Source of the DNA: an uncultured Bacteroidales bacterium
GTDB lineage: Bacteria; Bacteroidota; Bacteroidia; Bacteroidales; FEN-979
Direction of reading: 5' to 3'
Assembly: GCA_903925275.1 (NCBI GenBank)
Contig: CAIYES010000474.1
Span: forward strand, 1 to 43,801
Length of the DNA stretch: 43,801 nt
The notes below the pieces were generated by a model. The model was not told the DNA's origin. It did no database searches and was given only the letters and a program-made list of their open reading frames with translations. A program made the translations under genes and the position numbers. Positions within the stretch are counted from its first letter, which is position 1. Each line of letters begins with the position of its first letter. This document shows positions 16,126-23,320 of this stretch, piece after piece.

Positions 16126-17229
16126 ATGGCGAAATCGAAACACAATTTCTGCGTGATCATGGCAGGTGGAGTCGGTGCCCGGTTCTGGCCCATGAGCCGG
16201 TCAACCCATCCGAAACAATTCATTGATATTCTCGGAATAGGTGAAACATTGATCCAGCAAACCTATAATCGGTTTAAACGAATCTGCCCCAAAGAGAATA
16301 TCTATATTGTCACCAATGAGAGTTATTTATCGTTGGTCAAAACGCAAATCCCTGAGCTGACCACCCAGCAGATCTTACTGGAACCTTCACGACGCAACAC
16401 AGCGCCATGCGTTGCCTATGCCAACTATTGCATTCTTGCAAGGGATCCGGAAGCCAGGATTGTTGTGGCACCTTCCGATCACATCATACTTAAGGAGGAT
16501 GTTTTTCAGGAAAATATCGAAGCTGCGCTCGGGGCGGCAGGCGAACACGAATGGCTCCTTACCCTTGGCATCCGCCCCAGCCGCCCTGATACCGGCTATG
16601 GCTACATTCAATATGTAGAGGGAAAGCAAGATGTGTATCCCAAAGAAAAACACATTAAAAAAGTCAAAACCTTTACTGAAAAACCGAACCTTGAACTGGC
16701 TGAAACTTTCCTGAAATGTGGAGATTTCCTATGGAATTCCGGAATTTTCATTTGGTCGCTGAAGAGCATCATGAAAGCCTTTGAAACACACCTTCCCGAT
16801 GTAAACATACTTTTCAAAAAGGGAATCGGGCAATATGGTACCAAATTTGAAAAAAAGTTCATTGCCGGCACGTATACTGTTTGTAAAAGTATTTCACTTG
16901 ACTACGGTATTATGGAACAAGCAGGCAATGTATACGTATTGGCCGCTGACTTTGGCTGGTCCGATCTTGGCACCTGGGGCTCACTCTACGAGAACCGTAT
17001 GAAAGACGAAAATGGCAATACCGTTGTTGGAAAAAATGTCATGCTGTACGATTCATCCAACTGCATTGTAAATATGCCAAAAGAAAAGCTGGTTGTACTG
17101 GAGGGGCTCAACGATTACATTGTGGTCGAATCAGAGCAGGTACTGCTAGTTTGCAGGAAAAAGGACGAACAGCAAATTCGTCAGTTTGTCAACGATGTAT
17201 TGTTGGAAAAAGGGGAAAAGTTTATATAA
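16126..17229 (+). CDS. manC: Mannose-1-phosphate guanylyltransferase
   Basis: Makes GDP-mannose from mannose-1-phosphate and GTP, a precursor of surface polysaccharide, GDP-fucose and glycoprotein sugars. The nucleotidyltransferase signature MAGGVGARFWPMSRSTHPKQF is at about residues 12-32 (in two parts: MAGGVGARFWP, then SRSTHPKQF). VVAPSDHII, FTEKP and the C-terminal SLDYGIMEQAGNVYV block are also present. At 367 residues it is the single-domain form, lacking the phosphomannose isomerase domain found in bifunctional ManC/AlgA enzymes. It is a monocistronic gene with its own promoter. A C-rich hairpin separates it from the convergent peptidase gene. Confidence 0.95.
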   Translation: MAKSKHNFCVIMAGGVGARFWPMSRSTHPKQFIDILGIGETLIQQTYNRFKRICPKENIYIVTNESYLSLVKTQIPELTTQQILLEPSRRNTAPCVAYANYCILARDPEARIVVAPSDHIILKEDVFQENIEAALGAAGEHEWLLTLGIRPSRPDTGYGYIQYVEGKQDVYPKEKHIKKVKTFTEKPNLELAETFLKCGDFLWNSGIFIWSLKSIMKAFETHLPDVNILFKKGIGQYGTKFEKKFIAGTYTVCKSISLDYGIMEQAGNVYVLAADFGWSDLGTWGSLYENRMKDENGNTVVGKNVMLYDSSNCIVNMPKEKLVVLEGLNDYIVVESEQVLLVCRKKDEQQIRQFVNDVLLEKGEKFI

Positions 17230-17240
17230 CCCATCCCAAG

Positions 17241-17266
17241 CCCCCCCCCTAAGCATAGGGAGGGGT
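17241..17266. terminator. C/G-rich hairpin between convergent genes
   Basis: A C-run, then CTAAGCATAG, then GGGAGGGG can fold into a strong stem with a short AGCA-type loop. It lies between the manC stop and the convergent peptidase gene's stop. There is no T-run, so it may be a two-way terminator or a degenerate copy of the palindromic repeat seen in hemW. Confidence 0.45.
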
Positions 17267-17280
17267 GGGGCAGGTAACGG

Positions 17281-19194
17281 TTATTTCAAATGTTCTCCAA
17301 GGAATTTTTCCATGGCCCGATAAAAATCGAACCGGTTTTCTTCATTATGGAATCCATGGCCTTCGTTGTCTTTCACCATATATTCCACGGTGATGTTACG
17401 CTTTTTAAGCGCATCAACTATTTGGTTTGATTCGGCAATATTCACGCGGGGATCATTTTTTCCCTGTGCAACAAACAGCGGGGTTTTGATTTTATCTGCA
17501 TTCAATGCCGGTGAGGTAGCCACAAACTGGAGGCTGTCGGTCTTAGGGTTACCCACCATTTCATAAAACATGTCGAGCATGGGTTTCCAATAAGGCGGGA
17601 CGGTTTTCATGAAGGTGAAAAGATTTGATACACCCACATAATCAACACCCGCAGCATAAAGATCAGGTTCCTTTACCAATCCCTCGAGGGTTGCATATCC
17701 ACCATAGCTTCCACCGTAGATTGCTATTTTTTTTGAATCTGCAATTCCCTTAGCAATAAGCCATTGGGTTCCATCGGTCACATCATCCTGCATGGTTTTT
17801 CCCCATTGCTTGAATGATTTTTCCCAAAAATTCCGGCCATATCCGGTTGATCCCCTGAAATTCATCTGCAGGACTGCATATCCCCGGTTGGCCAGGAACT
17901 GAATTTCGGGATTGAAATACCAGCCATCGCGTGCCCAGGGGCCTCCGTGGGGATTCACCACAACAGGAAGATTCTTTGCGGTTTCCATGGTATATCCTAC
18001 TGGAAGAGTCAGGTATCCCTGTATTTTTACACTGTCACGCGCGGTGTATTCAATGGGAAGCATTTCGGCTAATTCATCTTCATTTAACCACGGACTTATG
18101 TCGGCAATCTTCTGAAGGCTGTCTTTTGCAAGATCATACACATAATATCCTCCCATCGAACGGTCGCTGTAAGCACGGATCATGAATTTATCCTCTGCTT
18201 TGGTCAGCGAAGTAATGTTGAAGGAGAAATTTCCCAGGTGCTTCTGGATTTTTTCAAAAAACTGTTTACTCTCGTCATCAAAATAGTACCGCTCCTGCTT
18301 CCACGATTCAAAGTTGGCACACACCAGCGCTTTCTTCACACGTGACCAGGTTACGTCGTTTACATCATAGTCTTTATTTTCGTAAAGTGTTTGGATTTCC
18401 TTTCCGTTGGCAATATCAAAGATGACGACGGCGCTTTTATCGCGGCCAAGGTTCGATGTTGCAAACATGTTTTTGTTGTCGAAGGTGAACATGAGCGGCG
18501 AAAGAGACTCTTTGAAGTTGGTGGTAAGTACCGGTTTGAATTTATCGCTCTCCTTTTCCCGGTATAAAATCTGGGTATTTACGCCATCCACGATAGCCGT
18601 GGCAGCCCTTAGTTTGCCTTCGTGATCAACGATCCATCCCTGGATATTCCCCGGATTTTCGGCTAATTGTGTCATTTTTCCCGTAACAATATTCAGGCGG
18701 TAAGGATCAAATACTTCAGGGTTGCGTTTGTTCATGCCGATGATCATTTCATCGGGAAAGTCATACAGGTCGTCGAGTACTTCAGTTCTGACCTTCGGGA
18801 AATCGGTAAAACATTGCAGGTTTGACCCGTCGATGTTAACGCCATAGAGTTTGAAGTTCTCATCGCCACCCGTATCTTTAAGGTACACGATGCGGGAGGG
18901 GTTTTTCCAGAAATAGCTGGAGATGTCCCTGTCTTTTTCTGATGTCAACCGAACAGCCGTTGCGGTTCCGATTTCCTGCACAAAAATATTCATGCGCTTT
19001 TCAAATGGCGCCATGAATGAAAAATATTTCCCGTCAGGGGAAATCTGGTAGCGTGCCTTCTCCGGGTTTTTGAAGAAATCTTCGAGCGGAATTTGTCTTG
19101 CCTGAACTGGTTTTTTTGATTTACATCCCCCCATGAACAGGGCAGAAATGGTTAACCCTCCCAGTAGGAGGTAGAATAGTGTTTTTGTTCTCAT
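17281..19194 (-). CDS. S9-family prolyl oligopeptidase-like lipoprotein
   Basis: A serine peptidase of the S9 (prolyl oligopeptidase/acylaminoacyl peptidase) family. From the ATG at 19194 it has 637 residues: a lipoprotein signal (LGGLTISALFMGGC), a beta-propeller region (about 35-370) and an alpha/beta-hydrolase catalytic domain. The triad is S496 in GGSYGGYA, D581 in GKNDPRV and H613 in NEGHGF. The frame continues 22 codons upstream to 19260, but the lipoprotein signal shows that 19194 is the likely start. It is probably anchored in the periplasm or outer membrane, where it would degrade short peptides. Single gene, divergent from the histidine kinase gene. Confidence 0.93.
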   Translation of the reverse strand: MRTKTLFYLLLGGLTISALFMGGCKSKKPVQARQIPLEDFFKNPEKARYQISPDGKYFSFMAPFEKRMNIFVQEIGTATAVRLTSEKDRDISSYFWKNPSRIVYLKDTGGDENFKLYGVNIDGSNLQCFTDFPKVRTEVLDDLYDFPDEMIIGMNKRNPEVFDPYRLNIVTGKMTQLAENPGNIQGWIVDHEGKLRAATAIVDGVNTQILYREKESDKFKPVLTTNFKESLSPLMFTFDNKNMFATSNLGRDKSAVVIFDIANGKEIQTLYENKDYDVNDVTWSRVKKALVCANFESWKQERYYFDDESKQFFEKIQKHLGNFSFNITSLTKAEDKFMIRAYSDRSMGGYYVYDLAKDSLQKIADISPWLNEDELAEMLPIEYTARDSVKIQGYLTLPVGYTMETAKNLPVVVNPHGGPWARDGWYFNPEIQFLANRGYAVLQMNFRGSTGYGRNFWEKSFKQWGKTMQDDVTDGTQWLIAKGIADSKKIAIYGGSYGGYATLEGLVKEPDLYAAGVDYVGVSNLFTFMKTVPPYWKPMLDMFYEMVGNPKTDSLQFVATSPALNADKIKTPLFVAQGKNDPRVNIAESNQIVDALKKRNITVEYMVKDNEGHGFHNEENRFDFYRAMEKFLGEHLK

Positions 19195-19307
19195 ATTGGT
19201 TATATTTTGGTACAATAATAATAAACATCCGGTAAACATTCCTGATTTTTCGATTATCACGGATGATTTCTCTGTGAATTCATCGATTATCCTGATAAAA
19301 AATCACA

Positions 19308-19315
19308 TACCTTTG
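19308..19315 (+). promoter_or_regulatory. Possible -7 element for the kinase-hemW pair
   Basis: TACCTTTG matches TAnnTTTG and lies 85 bp before the GTG start at 19401. No clear -33 TTG is seen, and the leader would be long, so this is a weak call. Confidence 0.3.
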
Positions 19316-19365
19316 ATAACCAGATGAAAATATATTTCAGAGTTTGCCGTTAAATTAAGGAGACC

Positions 19366-19378
19366 TCCGCTGAGCGGA
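19366..19378. repeat. Short perfect palindrome in the kinase leader
   Basis: TCCGCTGAGCGGA is a perfect 6-bp inverted repeat around a single G, 22 bp upstream of the kinase start codon. It could be an operator, a small leader hairpin or a fragment of a palindromic repeat. Confidence 0.4.
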
Positions 19379-19400
19379 CGACAACATTAAATTCTGTATT

Positions 19401-20900
19401 GTGGACATTTACCTCCGGAAAAAGCGCTGGAAACTTATATTATTTGCCACAGCTGTGCTCATTGTGGCAGCATCGCTTTATTATACCAATATTCTTGTCA
19501 ACGAGATCAGGAAAGATGAGCGAAAAAATGTTGAAATCTGGGCAGAAGCCATCCATCAGAAAGCCGACCTCGTTAATTTTACCAACAACTTGTTCGAACA
19601 GATCAAAACCGAGGAGCGGAAACGGGTTTCCATCGTAGCAGAGGCTCAGCGCCGCATCATCAAAGCTACTTCGAACGAAGACCTTAATTTTTTTCTGAGC
19701 ATCATCGGCGAAAACAATACAATTCCTGTTATCATTACCGATGAAACCGGAAAAATAATGAATGCCCGTAACTTCAACATCGATACGGTACAATATCTCC
19801 GGGGAAATCTGAAAAAAGAATTTTCAATTTACCCTCCGATCGTGGTGAATTATTACCTTGATAAGCAAATTTTTCTCTATTATACCGACTCCAACATCTT
19901 TGCCCAGCTAAAAAAGGTATTGGATGACCTTATTCGCTCATTCTTTTCCGAAGTGGTACTTAATTCGGCATCAGTCCCGGTAATCATTACCGACAGCACC
20001 GGAACAAATGTATACCAATACGGGAATATTCCGGCCAATAAAATCCAGGATAAGGTATGGCTTGCGAAAACGCTGAAATCCATGGCGTCGCAGAATACCC
20101 CGATCAGGGTTGACCTGGCCGATACAGGGGTTCATTACATCTTTTACCAGGATTCGTTTCTGCTTACGCAACTGAAGTACTATCCGGTGGTTCAATTTTT
20201 CGTTATCGCGGTTTTTCTCCTTATTGCCTACCTGCTGTTCAGTTATGCCCGCAAATCGGAGCAAAACCAGGTTTGGGTGGGAATGGCCAAGGAAACAGCA
20301 CACCAGCTTGGAACACCCCTTTCGTCGATGGTAGCCTGGTTGGAACTCCTTAAGCTGAAGGGCCTTGACGAAGAGACAATCCGCGAAATAGAGAAAGATG
20401 TTCAGCGACTGGAGACCATCACCGACAGGTTCTCGAAGATCGGTTCTGCTGCCCGGCTTGAAAAGACAAATGTGGTTGCAGTAGTGCACGAAACCGTCGA
20501 TTATATCCGTTCCCGGATCTCTGCAAAAGTTGTTTTCAACATTCAACCGGATGTGCTCCATGAAATTTTCATTCCGCTGAACCTGCACCTCTTTGAATGG
20601 GTCATCGAAAATATCTGTAAAAATGCCGTGGATGCCATGGAGGGGAACGGACAAGTAAATATTGAAATATCAGAAGATGGCGATCATATTCACATTGATA
20701 TTGGCGATACGGGGAAAGGGATTCAAAAATCGCGGTTCAAAACCATTTTCAGACCCGGATATACGAGTAAAGCAAGGGGTTGGGGACTGGGGCTGACCCT
20801 CTCCAAACGCATCATTGAGAATTATCATTCCGGTAAAATTTTCGTAAAATCCTCCACCCTGAACAAAGGAACAACCTTCCGCATCATCATGAAAAAATAA
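19401..20900 (+). CDS. Membrane sensor histidine kinase
   Basis: A 499-residue two-component sensor. A first membrane helix (about residues 9-27) and a second (about 264-281) flank a periplasmic sensor region of unknown family. A DHp helix follows with H301 in KETAHQLGTPLSS, a variant H-box I associate with Bacteroidota kinases, and then the HATPase domain with N-box ENICKNAVDA, G1 DTGKGI and G2 GWGLGL. The start is a GTG at 19401 with stop codons upstream. There is no cognate response regulator next to it. The hemW gene begins 5 bp after its stop, so the two are co-transcribed, which need not mean a shared function. Confidence 0.9.
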   Translation: MDIYLRKKRWKLILFATAVLIVAASLYYTNILVNEIRKDERKNVEIWAEAIHQKADLVNFTNNLFEQIKTEERKRVSIVAEAQRRIIKATSNEDLNFFLSIIGENNTIPVIITDETGKIMNARNFNIDTVQYLRGNLKKEFSIYPPIVVNYYLDKQIFLYYTDSNIFAQLKKVLDDLIRSFFSEVVLNSASVPVIITDSTGTNVYQYGNIPANKIQDKVWLAKTLKSMASQNTPIRVDLADTGVHYIFYQDSFLLTQLKYYPVVQFFVIAVFLLIAYLLFSYARKSEQNQVWVGMAKETAHQLGTPLSSMVAWLELLKLKGLDEETIREIEKDVQRLETITDRFSKIGSAARLEKTNVVAVVHETVDYIRSRISAKVVFNIQPDVLHEIFIPLNLHLFEWVIENICKNAVDAMEGNGQVNIEISEDGDHIHIDIGDTGKGIQKSRFKTIFRPGYTSKARGWGLGLTLSKRIIENYHSGKIFVKSSTLNKGTTFRIIMKK

Positions 20901-20904
20901 CCCC

Positions 20905-22200
20905 TTGGCAGGAATTTACATCCATATTCCGTTTTGCAAACGCAAATGCCACTATTGTAATTTTTTCTCACTGGCTTCGCAAAAACTGAAAAGTCCATTT
21001 TTAACTGCGCTGAAACAGGAGATATCCATGAACCGTGATTACCTCGGCGGCGAACCTGTGAATACCCTATACTTCGGCGGCGGAACTCCTTCATTGTGCG
21101 ATCCGGCGATGTTGCAGGAGGTGATGGAGATGACCTCATTCCCTGACATTGGGAATACCTCACCCCCTGACATTGGGAATACCTCACCCCCTGACCATAG
21201 GAATACCTCACCCCCTGACCATAGGAATACCTCACCCCCTGACCCCTCTCCTCAAGGAGAGGGGAGAAGCCCTGTGCCGGGCTTTAAGAGTACCTCACAA
21301 GGAGAGGGGAGAAACTTTTTCCCAAATTGGAGAGAGATTACGTTGGAAATAAATCCGGATGACGTTACGAAAGCTTATGTGGTTGAGTTGCAAAAGACGT
21401 GGTTTAACCGCGTCAGCATTGGCATTCAGTCATTTTTTGAAGAGGATTTGAAATATCTGAACAGGACACATTCTGCAGAACAGGCCTTGCGCGCCGTGAA
21501 ACTGTTGCAGGATGCCGGATACAGCAACATCAGCATCGATCTGATTTATGGTATTCCAACTTCAAACCAGGCCCGGTGGCAGAAAAACCTTGACATTGCA
21601 TTTTCACTCGATGTTCCGCATATCTCTGCCTATGCTCTTACGGTTGAAGTAAAAACCCCGCTGGCATGGATGATCGAAAGGCAGAAATCAGCGCCTGTCA
21701 GCGACGAGTTACAGGAACAGCAATTCAGATGGCTAATCAAAGAGGCAACAGCAAATGGATATCAGCAATACGAGATCTCAAACTTCTGCAAACCCGGTCA
21801 TCATGCCTTACATAACACAAATTATTGGAAAGGGATACCATACCTGGGTTTGGGTCCGTCGGCTCACAGTTACAACGGATCAGCCAGGCGATGGAATATT
21901 TCCAACCTGTCGTCATACATCGATGGCATGGCAAAGGGTCAGCCTGTGTATGAGGAAGAGATTTTATCGTCAGAACAGAAATACAACGAATATGTAATGA
22001 CTTCGCTGCGGACGATGTGGGGGTGCAACCTGAAGAAAATAAGTTACGAATTACAAATTACAAATTACAAATTGATCATGAAACGTGCCGCATCCTTTGT
22101 TCAACAGGGATGGCTGACAGAACACGGCGGAGTGTTTTTTTTGACCGATGAAGGGAAACTTTTTGCTGACCTGATCGCTTCGGAGTTGTTTGTTACGTGA
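20905..22200 (+). CDS. hemW: HemW, radical SAM heme chaperone, with repeat insertions
   Basis: HemW is a radical SAM protein related to coproporphyrinogen dehydrogenase HemN. It lacks that activity in studied cases and instead binds heme and delivers it to target proteins. The start is a TTG giving MAGIYIHIPFC, typical of the family, with cluster motif C-K-R-K-C-H-Y-C at residues 11-18 and YFGGGTPSL next. Two in-frame additions stand out. Residues about 79-139 are four 8-residue repeats (GNTSPPDI and variants) plus a glycine-rich tail, encoded by a 24-bp repeat and a palindrome. Later SYELQITNYKL is encoded by heptads. Conserved blocks on both sides are intact, so the gene is probably functional. 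Confidence 0.93.
   Translation: MAGIYIHIPFCKRKCHYCNFFSLASQKLKSPFLTALKQEISMNRDYLGGEPVNTLYFGGGTPSLCDPAMLQEVMEMTSFPDIGNTSPPDIGNTSPPDHRNTSPPDHRNTSPPDPSPQGEGRSPVPGFKSTSQGEGRNFFPNWREITLEINPDDVTKAYVVELQKTWFNRVSIGIQSFFEEDLKYLNRTHSAEQALRAVKLLQDAGYSNISIDLIYGIPTSNQARWQKNLDIAFSLDVPHISAYALTVEVKTPLAWMIERQKSAPVSDELQEQQFRWLIKEATANGYQQYEISNFCKPGHHALHNTNYWKGIPYLGLGPSAHSYNGSARRWNISNLSSYIDGMAKGQPVYEEEILSSEQKYNEYVMTSLRTMWGCNLKKISYELQITNYKLIMKRAASFVQQGWLTEHGGVFFLTDEGKLFADLIASELFVT
21144..21264 (+). repeat. 24-bp repeats and palindrome inside hemW
   Basis: Four 24-bp units (two with TGACATTGGGAATACC, two with TGACCATAGGAATACC) run from 21144 to 21239. At 21243-21264 there is a perfect palindrome, CCCCTCTCCT and AGGAGAGGGG around CA. 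A partial second copy of the palindrome arm lies near 21300. The whole block is open in the hemW frame. Confidence 0.9.
22044..22071 (+). repeat. Heptad repeat inside hemW
   Basis: Four 7-bp units (TTACGAA, then TTACAAA three times) are in frame within hemW. They encode part of SYELQITNYKL and belong to the family found in tsaB and at the window start. Confidence 0.85.
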
Positions 22201-22206
22201 TATCCA

Positions 22207-23220
22207 TCAAAACCCCTTTGCAAACCTTAAAAAAGTCCCCAGCGGCAGTTTTCTGTTCGCTTTATCCGGAATAAAGAATTCTCCGGACTGCATCCCGGGG
22301 ATATCACCGAACCGGGTTTTAACGAGGTTTTCGGGAATCAGCGCCGAAAAACCCATGGAATAAAGGCTTAGCACGAAAAAACCGTGTTCGGGGTTCAGCA
22401 GTTGTTTGCTGATGGCGATTATTTCATCAATAGAATCCTCCAGAATCCATTTCTCACCATCGGGGCCACGGCCATATGCCGGTGGATCCAGAATGATCCC
22501 GTCATAAAGGTTGCCTCTTTTTACTTCACGCCGAACAAAATTCATAGCATCTTCCACCACCCACCGGATGTTGTCCAATCCACTGGCCTCCATCATCTCT
22601 TTGGCCCAGGTGATGACCGGTTTCACAGAATCCACATGTACCACGTCGGCCCCTGCAGCCTTTGCGGCAAGCGAAGCGCCGCCCGTATAGGCAAAGAGGT
22701 TCAGAACCCGTGTCTGGTGCAGTGGGGCATGGGAGGCGAGCGTTGGAATGTCGTTTTGTTCCGGTGGGGAGCTGGTTGCTCCCTGAATCGGCGAATCGTG
22801 CATTTTGCCTTTGGCATTTTGTGTTTTTATTTTGGCATTTTTCGTTATCAGGTCATAGATATAATTCCAGTTAATGGCCTGCTCCGGAAATACGCCGATG
22901 TGGCCAAATGCGGTCAATCCCAACCTGAAATTCAGGTTCATCTGTTTGTATTTATAACCTATCGCCCACCGGTCGGGCATGTTTGGTTTCCTGACCCAGG
23001 AGCCACGCTCGTTATCATCGCCGGCCGTTTTTTTCCCTTTCACACGCACATAGCGGGCATGACAAAGTTTTTCCCATTCGCTTTCAGGTAGTGATTTCGG
23101 CCACACAGCCTGAGGTTCAGGCCGGATAAGGATGTATTTACCAAACCGCTCCAGCTTTTCGCGGTTACCTGTATCTATCAGTTCATATTCGGTCCAGTCG
23201 CTGGTTGTGAGAATTTCCAT
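22207..23220 (-). CDS. Class I SAM-dependent methyltransferase (RlmI/RlmK-like)
   Basis: A Rossmann-fold methyltransferase of the group that includes 23S rRNA m5C/m2G methyltransferases RlmI and RlmK. The SAM-binding motif LNLFAYTGGASLAA is at about residues 173-186, the acidic VDSVK turn follows at 196-200, and the catalytic-type DPPAYGRG motif comes later. Residues about 126-169, between FPEQAINWNYIYD and the SAM motif, are an in-frame addition. Its first half (NAKIKTQNAKGKM) is encoded by a heptad repeat at 22800-22841; the rest is low-complexity. The frame is intact. It has its own promoter and ends 6 bp from the hemW stop (convergent). The exact RNA target is unknown. Confidence 0.87.
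   Translation of the reverse strand: MEILTTSDWTEYELIDTGNREKLERFGKYILIRPEPQAVWPKSLPESEWEKLCHARYVRVKGKKTAGDDNERGSWVRKPNMPDRWAIGYKYKQMNLNFRLGLTAFGHIGVFPEQAINWNYIYDLITKNAKIKTQNAKGKMHDSPIQGATSSPPEQNDIPTLASHAPLHQTRVLNLFAYTGGASLAAKAAGADVVHVDSVKPVITWAKEMMEASGLDNIRWVVEDAMNFVRREVKRGNLYDGIILDPPAYGRGPDGEKWILEDSIDEIIAISKQLLNPEHGFFVLSLYSMGFSALIPENLVKTRFGDIPGMQSGEFFIPDKANRKLPLGTFLRFAKGF
22800..22841 (-). repeat. Heptad repeat inside the methyltransferase gene
   Basis: Six 7-bp units (plus strand: GCATTTT, GCCTTTG, GCATTTT, GTGTTTT, TATTTTG, GCATTTT) are translated on the minus strand as an asparagine/lysine-rich NAK-type peptide. Similar units occur at 16063-16088. Confidence 0.85.
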
Positions 23221-23240
23221 GATTCAGATTTGTGACAATT

Positions 23241-23270
23241 CAAAGTTAGGTATTCCTTGCCAAAAATCAA
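23241..23270 (-). promoter_or_regulatory. Promoter of the methyltransferase gene
   Basis: On the minus strand, TTG (plus-strand CAA at 23268-23270) and TAACTTTG (23248 to 23241) are 19 bp apart, matching the Bacteroidota promoter. The ATG at 23220 is 20 bp downstream. Confidence 0.6.
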
Positions 23271-23320
23271 TTTTATTTGTCAATTACAGGAACAACATTC
23301 AACCATTTGAATACAGCAAC

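Noticed and set aside
20905-22200. hemW as a pseudogene
   Set aside because: Despite two repeat blocks, the frame is continuous and the cluster motif and later conserved blocks are intact.
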